Position numbers and translations under genes: made by a program | The notes under the pieces: generated by a model | The model's database searches: none | What the model was told of the DNA's origin: nothing | The model's input: only the letters and a program-made list of their open reading frames with translations | Assembly: GCA_905213325.1 (NCBI GenBank) | Contig: CAJMHW010000023.1 | Span: 1 to 34,683 of the forward strand | Source: Collinsella aerofaciens | GTDB taxonomy: Bacteria; Actinomycetota; Coriobacteriia; Coriobacteriales; Coriobacteriaceae | Direction of reading: 5' to 3' | Length of the DNA stretch: 34,683 nucleotides | Shown: one piece after another, positions 17,884 through 25,454 of the stretch | How positions within the stretch are numbered: the first letter of the stretch is position 1 | Layout of the letters: the number at the start of each line of letters is the position of its first letter

Positions 17884-18135
17884 ATATATTGCTGCCTTTC
17901 GGTCTTTTAATTCGTAGAAATTCTAGCCGAAAAATTGGTTTTGAAAATACCTATTCCCGTCAAGCTGGTTAATCGACTCGTAATAATCTTCTATTTCCTA
18001 TTGCGTTACTAGGCTTTAGTGCCTACTATGCTTGCCAACAGCAAACGAACAACCTATAAGGTTTGTGGGTTTCGCTGTTACACACACCGTAAAACCACAC
18101 GGTATCCAGTCATTTGAACACTTTGGAGGTTCACC
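17884..18135. promoter_or_regulatory. Divergent control region between the Rrf2 gene and cysK
   Basis: This 252-base region is clearly AT-richer than the genes around it. It holds TAATAAT at 17981-17987, a possible -10 for cysK without a good -35. A near-palindrome ACAACCTATAAGGTTTGT lies near 18050-18067, and ACCGT...ACGGT arms near 18087-18105. The Rrf2 protein encoded next door is the likely reader of one of these sites, but none can be assigned by eye. TTGGAGG before the ATG at 18136 is the cysK ribosome-binding site. Confidence 0.45.
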
Positions 18136-19074
18136 ATGAGCAATGTTTACACGTCCATCGATCAGCTTATCGGCCACACTCCGCTTCTGGAGCTCACTCA
18201 CTTTGAGGCCGATGAAGACCTCAAGGCCCGCGTGCTCGTCAAGCTGGAATACTTCAACCCCGCCGGGTCCGTCAAAGACCGTGTCGCCAAGAACATGATC
18301 GACGAGGCCGAGAAGGCCGGCAAGCTCGTGCGCGGCGGCGACTACACCATCATCGAGCCCACGAGTGGCAACACCGGCGTCGGCATCGCCTCGGTGGCGG
18401 CGGCTCGCGGCTACAAGGTGATCATCACCATGCCCGAGACCATGTCCGTCGAGCGCCGCAAACTTATGCAGGCATACGGCGCACAGCTCGTGCTCACCGA
18501 CGGCTCCAAGGGCATGAAGGGCGCCATCGCCAAGGCCGAGGAACTGCAGAAGGAGACACCCAACAGCATTATCGCCGGCCAGTTTGTAAACCCCGCCAAC
18601 CCCGCCATCCACAAGGCCACGACCGGCCCCGAGATCTGGGATGACACCGACGGCAAGGTCGACATCTTCGTCGCCGGCGTTGGCACCGGCGGCACCGTGA
18701 CCGGCGTGGGCGAGTTCCTCAAGGAGCAGAACCCCGAGATTAAGGTCGTCGCCGTTGAGCCCGCCACCTCCCCGGTGCTCTCTAAGGGCCAGGCCGGCCC
18801 GCACAAGATCCAAGGCATCGGCGCCGGCTTTGTGCCCGACGTCCTCGACACCCAGGTCTATGACGAAATCATCCCCGTCGAGAACGACGACGCCTTTGCG
18901 ACCGGCCGCGCCGTGGGCCACAAGGAGGGCGTGCTCGTGGGCATTTCGTCCGGCGCCGCCGTGTGGGCCGCACTGCAGCTGGCCAAGCGCCCCGAGAACG
19001 AGGGCAAGACCATCGTGGCCCTGCTCGCCGATACCGGCGAGCGCTACCTGTCCACGGCACTCTTCCAGGACTAG
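18136..19074 (+). CDS. cysK: Cysteine synthase A (O-acetylserine sulfhydrylase)
   Basis: This 312-residue enzyme joins O-acetylserine and sulfide into cysteine using pyridoxal phosphate. The cofactor lysine is Lys47 in NPAGSVKDR, the substrate loop is TSGNTG near 76-81, and the phosphate-binding glycines are GTGGTVTG near 181-188. SSGAA near 272 and the C-terminal GERYLST complete the family pattern. The length matches CysK, and there is no CBS or regulatory extension, so it is not a cystathionine beta-synthase. It is followed by mnmA on the same strand after 179 bases with no separate terminator except the hairpin just before mnmA. The divergent Rrf2 regulator probably controls it. Confidence 0.96.
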   Translation: MSNVYTSIDQLIGHTPLLELTHFEADEDLKARVLVKLEYFNPAGSVKDRVAKNMIDEAEKAGKLVRGGDYTIIEPTSGNTGVGIASVAAARGYKVIITMPETMSVERRKLMQAYGAQLVLTDGSKGMKGAIAKAEELQKETPNSIIAGQFVNPANPAIHKATTGPEIWDDTDGKVDIFVAGVGTGGTVTGVGEFLKEQNPEIKVVAVEPATSPVLSKGQAGPHKIQGIGAGFVPDVLDTQVYDEIIPVENDDAFATGRAVGHKEGVLVGISSGAAVWAALQLAKRPENEGKTIVALLADTGERYLSTALFQD

Positions 19075-19172
19075 GGCCTGTCGACCATAGGTTGAGCCCA
19101 GGACGAACCGGTCTCCTCTCTCCCGGCAGTCTGAGCCCATCCCATCAGGGCGCCCCACGAGTCGTCCGAACT

Positions 19173-19181
19173 TGCTACAAT
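19173..19181 (+). promoter_or_regulatory. Extended -10 promoter candidate for mnmA
   Basis: TGCTACAAT fits the extended -10 pattern TGnTATAAT with one change. No -35 hexamer is seen at 17 bases, which extended -10 promoters can do without. Transcription would start close to 19187, right where a strong hairpin begins. Confidence 0.5.
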
Positions 19182-19185
19182 GTCT

Positions 19186-19224
19186 GCGGCGCGGAACCAG
19201 CCTCCCGCGCCGCTTTTCTTTTTT
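19186..19224 (+). terminator. Terminator-like hairpin in the mnmA leader
   Basis: A 9-bp GC stem (GCGGCGCGG, 19186-19194, with CCGCGCCGC, 19205-19213) is followed by TTTTCTTTTTT. It looks like a full intrinsic terminator, but it ends only 29 bases before the mnmA ATG. Either it ends cysK transcripts and mnmA needs read-through, or it acts as an attenuator for mnmA. Confidence 0.8.
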
Positions 19225-19253
19225 GGCCACATGCCACCAAGGAGAACCTCCCC

Positions 19254-20354
19254 ATGCACAACAAGCGCGTGCTCGTCGCCATGAGCGGCGGCGTCGATTC
19301 CAGCGTGACTGCCTACCTGCTCAAGCGCCAGGGCTACGAATGCGTCGGTGCCACCATGCGCCTCACCTGTCCCGCGCCCGATCCCGTCACGGGCATGAGC
19401 AAAGTCGACCGCGACATCGCCGATGCAAAGGCCGTCGCCGAGCGCCTGGGGATACCCCACCACGTGCTCGACCTGCAGCAGACCTTCGACCGCAACGTTA
19501 TCGAGCGCTTCGTGACTGCCTATCAGGAGGGACTGACGCCCAACCCGTGCATCATCTGCAACCGCCATATTAAGTTTGGCGCGCTGCTCGATGCGGCACT
19601 CGATATGGGCTGCGACTACATCGCCACAGGCCACTACGCCAAAACGAGTCAGGCGCCCGACGGCACCTGGCAGCTGCACCGCGGCGAAGATCCCAAAAAG
19701 GACCAAAGCTACTTTTTGTATTCGCTCACGCAAGAGCGCCTGGCACGCACGATCTTTCCGCTGGCTGGGCTGAACAAAGAGCGCGATGTGCGCCGCATTG
19801 CCGTCGAGCAGGGCTTCATCAACGCCAAGAAGGCCGAGAGCGAAGATATCTGCTTTATCGCGGACGGCGACTATGCGGGCTATATCGAGCGCCGCTGCGG
19901 ACATGCCGCCGAGCCGGGCGATATTGTATGGCGCGACGGCAGCGTGGTCGGACGTCATAACGGCGTGCTGCGCTATACCATCGGTCAGCGCAAGGGCCTG
20001 GGCGTCGCGATGGCGCATCCCGTGTACGTAACGAGCGTCGATGCCGCCAGCAACATTGTGCATCTGGGCGAGGCCGAGGACCTGACGGCCACAGCGCTCA
20101 CGGCCAACGACTGGATCTGGAGCGCCCCTACCGACCGCATGGAGGCGGAGCTCAATGCCGGCGGCATTCGCGTGGGTGCCAAGTATCGCTACCGTCAGAA
20201 AGACCAGGCAGCGACCCTTACGCGTGACGAAGACGGGCAAATGCTGCTAACTTTTGACGAGCCGCAACGAGCCATCGCCCCCGGCCAGGCCGTTGTAGTC
20301 TATCGCGGCGACATCGTCCTGGGCGGCGGCACCGCTACGGCAGCCATCAGGTAG
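19254..20354 (+). CDS. mnmA: tRNA-specific 2-thiouridylase
   Basis: This 366-residue enzyme puts sulfur on uridine 34 of Lys, Glu and Gln tRNAs. The ATP pyrophosphatase loop is MSGGVDSSV at residues 9-17. The two catalytic cysteines are Cys99 in NPCIICNRHIKF and Cys200 in SEDICFI, close to positions 102 and 199 of the E. coli enzyme. GHYAKT, KDQSYFLY and YTIGQRKGLG are further MnmA signatures. The ATG at 19254 is chosen over an upstream in-frame start at 18963 because AAGGAG lies ten bases before it and MnmA proteins begin here (MHNKRVLVAMSGG). It ends eight bases from the stop of the converging HipA-like gene, with no terminator between. Confidence 0.96.
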   Translation: MHNKRVLVAMSGGVDSSVTAYLLKRQGYECVGATMRLTCPAPDPVTGMSKVDRDIADAKAVAERLGIPHHVLDLQQTFDRNVIERFVTAYQEGLTPNPCIICNRHIKFGALLDAALDMGCDYIATGHYAKTSQAPDGTWQLHRGEDPKKDQSYFLYSLTQERLARTIFPLAGLNKERDVRRIAVEQGFINAKKAESEDICFIADGDYAGYIERRCGHAAEPGDIVWRDGSVVGRHNGVLRYTIGQRKGLGVAMAHPVYVTSVDAASNIVHLGEAEDLTATALTANDWIWSAPTDRMEAELNAGGIRVGAKYRYRQKDQAATLTRDEDGQMLLTFDEPQRAIAPGQAVVVYRGDIVLGGGTATAAIR

Positions 20355-20362
20355 CCGCGGGA

Positions 20363-21736
20363 TTATCGCCGCACGTGTCGAAGCACTTCAACAGCAGCAC
20401 CAACCTCGATAACGCGACGCTCCAGGCCGCAGCGAATGGACTCGAGCCGGCCCTCCGCCGTGACCCATTCGCTCTGCGAAAGAATCTCGATCGCCTCATC
20501 AACAAATCCGTTGAGCCGCGATGAATCGAACCAATCGAGTGAGTCCGCAAGCGCCAGCTGGACGGAAGGGTCGGGCCCAAACGGCTTAGCAGAAAACCCA
20601 AACTCCCCAGCTGCGAGCACGGCAGTTGGTACGTTGTACCACAGGCAGTTGCCGCTATCGAACAGCGGAGCAGGCCTTATCTCCAGGGTGTCGACATTGC
20701 GGATGATGCCGAAGTTTCGCCAATGGCGGTCGCTGTTGGCCAAAAGGGCATCGCAGACAATCATCTGCGACATAGACCTTCTCACAGCGGCCTCATCGAC
20801 ACCATGCTTGCCGAGGTAGCAACAGTATCGATCGTATGTCGAGTTTCCCCGCTGGCCACCAAGTGCGCCCTTAACGTAAACAGCCGGAACATATTCCTCG
20901 CGGCCGTCAAGAAAATCCTCGCACAGGCACACGGGGCCATTGAACATGCGCTCAACCGTATAGGGAACAAACTCCCCCTCCGACAGCAAGCGACGATGTA
21001 GAGCCGTTGCAACCGCCTCGTTAAAGGGACGCTGATCGTCCATCCCGCACCCTTTAGCCAAAACGCGAATGCCGTTTCGGATCATCCACGATTTAGGGAG
21101 CTCGCCCTCGGACGTGTTATCGGGATTTTTAAGACCGATGCCCTCCAGCCAACCCGAACGCTCTTCGGGCGCCGATCGCTCAAAATCATTCTCGAAGTAA
21201 TTGAGGTTTCGCCATTCGAGCCCGTCGCATTCTGCCGGTCGCAGCCAATAACAATCCGAAAGTGATAGGCCCAGGCACCGAACCGGAACCTCGATGCCAC
21301 TGGCAATTCCCAGTTCACGATAGCGCGAGACGAGCCCGGGGCGGTCGTCAGGCACCGACCGATGGCTCCACCACACGTTGAGCTCCCGCTTATTCACCGT
21401 TGGAGAAGAGCTCGAGCACGTGCCAAACGGCATTCGTTGCGCATCGAGTACCTCCGCGATTTCGAAGGAAAACTCGCGCGTCGGATCAAACGAAACACGC
21501 GCAACCTCGTAATCGGCGGACATCAGCGTAAGCTTGCGCCCCACATCGGCCGCAGGACGGCGTCCTCGTTTGCGGACCTTTTGATAGGCGATCGCAGAAT
21601 TGTAGTCGACCATCTTCCGGCCGCCCACAATATCGCACACAAGCGTCCCCGATGTGGCAAGTTGCGATATGCGGGCTTTCGTAACGCCCAGCAGGCGGGC
21701 AGCATCACCCATAGACAAGTACTCAGACGTATCCAT
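20363..21736 (-). CDS. HTH-HipA-like kinase fusion protein
   Basis: This 457-residue protein has two parts. Residues 1-60 hold an excisionase/MerR-type helix-turn-helix (YLSMGDAARLLGVTKARISQ). The rest is HipA-like. GLSLSDCYWLRP and a following Trp/Asn-rich stretch match the HipA-like proteins common in Firmicutes and gut bacteria. WMIRNGIRVLAKG supplies the ATP-binding lysine region and FNEAVATALHRRL the paired Glu. DALLANSDRHWRNFG near 330-340 is the catalytic loop and LFDSGNCLW near 357 the metal-binding Asp. The kinase residues look intact. There is no separate hipB antitoxin beside it, so the N-terminal domain may do that job in cis. GTG at 21748 and ATG at 21745 are in frame, but GAGGTGA sits eight bases before the ATG at 21736. 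Substrate is unknown. Confidence 0.82.
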   Translation of the reverse strand: MDTSEYLSMGDAARLLGVTKARISQLATSGTLVCDIVGGRKMVDYNSAIAYQKVRKRGRRPAADVGRKLTLMSADYEVARVSFDPTREFSFEIAEVLDAQRMPFGTCSSSSPTVNKRELNVWWSHRSVPDDRPGLVSRYRELGIASGIEVPVRCLGLSLSDCYWLRPAECDGLEWRNLNYFENDFERSAPEERSGWLEGIGLKNPDNTSEGELPKSWMIRNGIRVLAKGCGMDDQRPFNEAVATALHRRLLSEGEFVPYTVERMFNGPVCLCEDFLDGREEYVPAVYVKGALGGQRGNSTYDRYCCYLGKHGVDEAAVRRSMSQMIVCDALLANSDRHWRNFGIIRNVDTLEIRPAPLFDSGNCLWYNVPTAVLAAGEFGFSAKPFGPDPSVQLALADSLDWFDSSRLNGFVDEAIEILSQSEWVTAEGRLESIRCGLERRVIEVGAAVEVLRHVRR

Positions 21737-21767
21737 ACACCGCATCACCTCGTTAAGTAATTTACAC

Positions 21768-21804
21768 GTTTAGTTAATAGATTATATACAGCATAATACT
21801 AAAC
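21768..21804 (-). promoter_or_regulatory. Promoter with flanking inverted repeat for the HTH-HipA gene
   Basis: The minus strand carries a perfect TATAAT (plus positions 21781-21786) about 45 bases before the ATG at 21736. It is bracketed by perfect 7-bp arms GTTTAGT (21768-21774) and ACTAAAC (21798-21804), centred 30 bases apart. Such spacing would suit a dimer binding across the -10. No good -35 is present. Confidence 0.5.
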
Positions 21805-21813
21805 AGACTGAAG

Positions 21814-21840
21814 CGAAAAAAGGCCCGAGAAATCGGGCCT
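21814..21840 (-). terminator. Terminator after the M42 peptidase gene
   Basis: An 8-bp stem AGGCCCGA/TCGGGCCT (21821-21828 with 21833-21840) has a 4-nt loop and ends in seven T on the minus strand. It lies about 35 bases past the stop. Confidence 0.88.
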
Positions 21841-21874
21841 TAGCGATCGGTCAGCCGAGTCGCAAGCTGCTCCC

Positions 21875-22903
21875 CTAACGCTGCACGTAGGCGCGAACCA
21901 GCTCGTAGGTGTTGCGCACGCCGTCGATGTGGCTGCGCTCGTAGTTGTGGCTCGCGTACACGCCGGGGCCGATCAGGCCATGGCGAATGTCGTAACCGGC
22001 CGAAAGCGTGGCCTCGACGTCAGAGCCGTAATGCGGGTACACGTCGATGGCGTAATCGAGCTCAAGCTCGCGCGCGATATTGGACAGCGTGGTCACCAGG
22101 TCGTAGTTGTACGGACCGCCCGAATCCTTGGCGCAGATCGACACCATGCGCTCGGTGCAGCCCAGGTCGTCGCCCACGCAACCCATGTCAACGCTGATCA
22201 TCTCGCGCGTGTCGGCCGGCACGAAGGCGCCGCCGTGGCCGACCTCCTCGTACACGGTAAAGAGCAGGGACACCTTGCGCGAAAGCGACACCTCGCCGTC
22301 AGCAACGGCGCGGGCCAGACCCAGCAGAATCGACGCCGACAGCTTGTCATCCAGGAAGCGGCTCTTGATGTAGCCGCTCTCCGTCACCGTGGTACGCGGA
22401 TCCATAGCGATGATGTCGCCCGTCTGAATACCCAGCTCAAGCACATCGTCCTTGCTGTCGACATTCTCATCGAGCAGGATTTCCATGTTCTTCTCGATGG
22501 TCTTGACCGGCTCGTCGGCCACGTGCGCCGAAGGCTCGGTGTTGAGAACCACACCCGTGTACACATTGCCGTCACGCGTGTAGACGGTGCAGTTCTCGCC
22601 ATCGGCCGTAGACCACTGGTGCCCACCAAGCGTCGTGGGACGCAGGCGGCCATTGTCCTTAATGGAGCGCACCATGGCGCCCAGGGTGTCGACATGGCTC
22701 GCCAACACAAGCGGCTCGCCCTCGCCGCCAAGCTCGACCAGCACGTTGCCCTTATTGGAACGCTCGGGGCCAAAGCCCATATCGCGCAACGTTTCCATCA
22801 GGTAATCAGTCGCCGCACGGGTATAGCCCGTAGGCGAAGCAATCGAGGTAAGCGCCTTCAACTGGTCAGTAATATAGGAGAGCGTAGAATCCATCTTGGA
22901 CAC
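21875..22903 (-). CDS. M42 family metallopeptidase (aminopeptidase/deblocking type)
   Basis: This enzyme of about 342 residues belongs to the M42 family, large tetrahedral complexes that trim short peptides. The two-metal site looks complete: His near 70 in ASHVDTLG, Asp in FLDDKLSAS, the Glu pair in YEEVGHGG, Asp in SVDMG and His in YASHNYERSH. Upstream in-frame residues (to 23017) are unlike the family. An ATG at 22894 (MDSTLSY) lacks a ribosome-binding site. GTG at 22903 has AAAGGG eight bases upstream and gives MSKMDSTLSY, so it is preferred. It has its own terminator and no linked peptide transporter. Older names in databases for such proteins include endoglucanase M, which is misleading. 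Confidence 0.92.
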   Translation of the reverse strand: MSKMDSTLSYITDQLKALTSIASPTGYTRAATDYLMETLRDMGFGPERSNKGNVLVELGGEGEPLVLASHVDTLGAMVRSIKDNGRLRPTTLGGHQWSTADGENCTVYTRDGNVYTGVVLNTEPSAHVADEPVKTIEKNMEILLDENVDSKDDVLELGIQTGDIIAMDPRTTVTESGYIKSRFLDDKLSASILLGLARAVADGEVSLSRKVSLLFTVYEEVGHGGAFVPADTREMISVDMGCVGDDLGCTERMVSICAKDSGGPYNYDLVTTLSNIARELELDYAIDVYPHYGSDVEATLSAGYDIRHGLIGPGVYASHNYERSHIDGVRNTYELVRAYVQR

Positions 22904-23022
22904 CAAAGTCACCCTTTCATATCGAATTAAACCCACAGCAACAATACCACCGCGAACCATCTTTTTACCTAGCGAGATGACCCATCGACCTCTTCCGAAC
23001 AGCGCCCGCCACGACAACGAGC

Positions 23023-23150
23023 CGGCGGACCCCGCCCGTTAGCCCCAGAATCTTTCCGCAGGACAGAAGGAGGCCCCGCCGCACGTAGTGCGCAGCGGGG
23101 CCTCCGACATGTCCGAGGACGATTCTGGGGCTAACGGGCGGGGCCCGCCG
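23023..23150. repeat. 128-bp interrupted hairpin element
   Basis: The outer arms (23023-23052 and 23121-23150) are 30 bases long and match at 29 positions. Inside, GGAGGCCCCGC (23069-23079) and GCGGGGCCTCC (23094-23104) form a second perfect 11-bp stem around a 14-nt loop. It fills the gap between fucO and the M42 gene and starts eight bases past the fucO stop. There is no T-run, so it is more like a mobile or REPIN-type repeat than a simple terminator. Confidence 0.85.
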
Positions 23151-23157
23151 AACCAGG

Positions 23158-24324
23158 TTAAGCAGCCGGGCAGATCTTCTTGAAGAGCTCGATGACGTCG
23201 TCGAGCGTCGCCTCGCGCGGGTTGCCCGGGAAGCAGGCGTCGGCCATGGCGTCCTTGGCCAGGACCTCGATCTCGTCAGCCTTCATGGCCTCGCAGACGT
23301 GCGGGATGTTCACGTCGGCGGAGAGCTGCTTAACGGCGGCGATGGCGGCGTCAGCAGCCTCGTCGGTGCTCATGCCCGTGGTGTCAACGCCCATGGCGAC
23401 GGCGACCTTGGCCAGGCGCTCGGTGCAAACCGGCTTGTTGAACTCCATGGCGATCGGCAGCAGCATGGCGCAGGCGACACCGTGCGGGGTATCGTAGTGA
23501 GCGGACAGAGTGTGAGCCATGGCGTGGTCGATGCCCAGGCCGACGTTGGAGAAGCCCATGCCGGCGACATACTGGCCAAGAGCCATGCCCTCGCGGCCGG
23601 AGCCGGGCTGACCGGACTTGGCCTCGGCGACAGAGTCGCGCAGGTTCTCGCTGATCAGCTTGATAGCCTCAAAGTGGAACATGTCGGAGAGCTCCCAAGC
23701 GCCCTTGGTGGTGTAGCCCTCGATGGCATGGGTCAGAGCGTCCATGCCAGTAGAGGCGGTCAGGCCGGCGGGCATGGAAGCCATCATATCGGGGTCGACG
23801 ACGGCGACCTCGGGGGCGTCGTTGGTGTCGACGCACACGAACTTGCGGACCTTCTCGGGGTCGGTGATGACGTAGTTGATGGTCACCTCAGCAGCGGTAC
23901 CGGCGGTCGTCGGCACGGCGATGGTGAACACGGCGTGGTTCTTAGTGGGAGCAACGCCCTCGAGGCTGCGGACATCGGCGAACTCAGGGTTGTTGATGAT
24001 GATGCCGATGGCCTTGGCAGTGTCCATGGAGGAACCGCCACCGATGGTCACGATAGCGTCAGCCTCGGCGGCCTTAAAGGCCTCGACGCCGTCCTTGACG
24101 TTCTGAATCGTGGGGTTGGGCTTGATCTCGGAGTAGAGGCTCCAAGCGATGCCGGCGGCGTCGAGCTCGTCGGTCACCTTAGCGGTAACGCCAAACTTAA
24201 CCAGATCGGGGTCGGAGCAGACGAAGATCTTTTTGTAGCCGCGACGCTGGAGCTCGCCGGGGATCTCCTTGATGGCGCCGGAACCATGATAAGAAATGGT
24301 ATTGAGAACGAAACGATTAGCCAT
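23158..24324 (-). CDS. fucO: Iron-containing alcohol dehydrogenase, lactaldehyde reductase type
   Basis: This 388-residue protein is a group III, iron-dependent alcohol dehydrogenase. It follows E. coli FucO nearly along its whole length (MANR start, NNPEFADVRSLEG, PTTAGTAAEVTINYVITD, KFVCVD, GQYVAGMGFSNVGLG, GNPREATL end). FucO interconverts lactaldehyde and 1,2-propanediol in anaerobic fucose or rhamnose use. Metal ligands fit Asp and His in MDALTHAIEGY (about 196 and 200), His in DHAMAHTL (near 265) and His in TPHGVA (near 279). The NAD-binding GGGSSMDTAKAIG is present. No fucose or rhamnose genes are in the window, so the physiological substrate is uncertain. It stands alone. Confidence 0.9.
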   Translation of the reverse strand: MANRFVLNTISYHGSGAIKEIPGELQRRGYKKIFVCSDPDLVKFGVTAKVTDELDAAGIAWSLYSEIKPNPTIQNVKDGVEAFKAAEADAIVTIGGGSSMDTAKAIGIIINNPEFADVRSLEGVAPTKNHAVFTIAVPTTAGTAAEVTINYVITDPEKVRKFVCVDTNDAPEVAVVDPDMMASMPAGLTASTGMDALTHAIEGYTTKGAWELSDMFHFEAIKLISENLRDSVAEAKSGQPGSGREGMALGQYVAGMGFSNVGLGIDHAMAHTLSAHYDTPHGVACAMLLPIAMEFNKPVCTERLAKVAVAMGVDTTGMSTDEAADAAIAAVKQLSADVNIPHVCEAMKADEIEVLAKDAMADACFPGNPREATLDDVIELFKKICPAA

Positions 24325-24736
24325 TGATAGCCTCCCATCGTGTGCGGGGCACCCATTACGCCCCGCGCTATAAGTCCCATCCTAACGCTTTTGAAACAAA
24401 AAACGCGTGAGAACGTCAAAGGTGTTAAAGCGTTTCAACAGAATAACGGAGCCCTAGTCCTTCCCTCCCGACAGCAGCGAAGGCTGGATTATAGGAGCAA
24501 TCGCCCAAAGAATACGACCGACTCAGTCTATAAATTGTTTCTGTTTTAGCAATATATGTTTGACAATACGTTTATAAAAAGATACTTTATAGTTAATAAC
24601 ATGCATGCAGCAAATAACGTCATTCATTTTGTTAGAAATTGCCCATGCGGTTATTGCAGCTGCATCTACTGCAACGTACAGCGTAATTCTCCGCACGAAG
24701 CAGAAGACGGTTCCAATTCGATCGAGGCGATGACAC
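24325..24736. other. AT-rich intergenic region between divergent fucO and LURP-one-like genes
   Basis: This stretch contains the promoters of both genes. A TTAAAGCGTTTCAA near-palindrome with central CG (24425-24438) resembles a LacI-family operator and lies about 100 bases before the fucO start. TTGACA at 24560-24565 with TATAGT at 24588-24593 or TACTTT at 24583 could be a plus-strand promoter. A frame of 63 codons from 24556 to 24747 encodes CPCGYCSCIYC but has no ribosome-binding site and begins on the TTGACA box, so it is not called a gene. Confidence 0.45.
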
Positions 24737-25276
24737 GTGGTGGCTAGTGGTCCTAAATCGAGCAAGACGGCTACAAACGAATATCGAATCTCGATTGAAG
24801 GTAACCCTTATCCGCATACTCTGGCTCTCATCAACCCAGCGGGAGACAACCTCAACATCAAAAGACATGGGTTCACGGGTCCACTAGGACAGCTATTGAG
24901 TCTTAAATATACCGTTTATGACGATGCAAATGAAAAACTCTTCACTGTCGTCGACGGTGGTTTTAGCAACATGCCCAGGGTTGCGCTCATCATCGAACAC
25001 AAGGAAGTTGCGGTGTTCGATTATGGTCTAAACAGACTTGAGATGAAGTGCGTAACGAACATACCGAATTACACAATAAAAGGTAACTTCCTATTTGGAG
25101 ATTACGATATATTCAGCCAACGAGAAGTGAAACTATCTTCAGTTATCGTCCTTCAATGTGATAAACAATCGTGCTTTAGCATACAGGTTTTGGATAAAGC
25201 CGAATTAGCCGCCGCAATTGGAATACCTACAGCCATTGCCCTTCTTAGGGCTCGGATTGAAGAGCATCTCGAATAA
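24737..25276 (+). CDS. LURP-one-related (tubby-like fold) protein
   Basis: This 179-residue protein has no signal peptide or membrane span. It alternates short beta-like segments, ending in TIKGNFLFGDYDIFSQREVKLSSV, then SIQVLDKAELAAAIGIPTAIALL. That order, with a xIxGxFxxxDYxI stretch followed by a hydrophobic helix, is what LURP-one-related/YxjI proteins show. These have a phospholipid scramblase-like beta barrel around a helix, and their role in bacteria is unknown. The match is by pattern memory and only moderate. GTG at 24737 is the start, with GAGG nine bases before it. The gene and its upstream region are visibly AT-richer than their neighbours, which hints at horizontal arrival. A 60-base hairpin follows the stop. 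Confidence 0.62.
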   Translation: MVASGPKSSKTATNEYRISIEGNPYPHTLALINPAGDNLNIKRHGFTGPLGQLLSLKYTVYDDANEKLFTVVDGGFSNMPRVALIIEHKEVAVFDYGLNRLEMKCVTNIPNYTIKGNFLFGDYDIFSQREVKLSSVIVLQCDKQSCFSIQVLDKAELAAAIGIPTAIALLRARIEEHLE

Positions 25277-25289
25277 ATCGCAAAAAGCA

Positions 25290-25349
25290 GTTCGTAGCAA
25301 CATTCAGGAGCTGGATAGTTTTTTCTGGCTCCTGAATGTTGTTACGAAC
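25290..25349. repeat. 22-bp hairpin after the LURP-one-like gene
   Basis: GTTCGTAGCAACATTCAGGAG plus C (25290-25311) pairs with 25328-25349 at 21 of 22 positions, around a 16-nt loop with six T. It begins 13 bases past the stop. The T-run is in the loop and not after the stem, so it is an unusual terminator or a separate repeat family. Confidence 0.75.
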
Positions 25350-25373
25350 ATGCACCTTAGCGCTTAAGACTCC

Positions 25374-25403
25374 AAAAAAGGGGCGGCCGAGATGGCCGTC
25401 CCC
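25374..25403 (-). terminator. Terminator after the DUF1275 gene
   Basis: The stem GGGGCGGCC (25380-25388) with GGCCGTCCCC (25394-25403) has a GAGAT loop and one irregular pair. On the minus strand it runs into TTTTTT. It lies about 50 bases past the stop. Confidence 0.8.
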
Positions 25404-25454
25404 TCCCCAATATTGATCAGTGCGACAAAGGGGCCAGCCCCTTGCCGCATTCGG

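Noticed and set aside
24425..24438. Catabolite-repression (cre) box before fucO
   Set aside because: The central spacing does not fit the CcpA consensus; only a loose LacI-family-like palindrome remains, so it is mentioned without naming a regulator.
24556..24747. 63-codon frame with CPCGYCSCIYC before the LURP-one-like gene
   Set aside because: There is no ribosome-binding site, the start overlaps a TTGACA promoter-like box, and no family is recognised. A cysteine-rich small protein is possible but unsupported.
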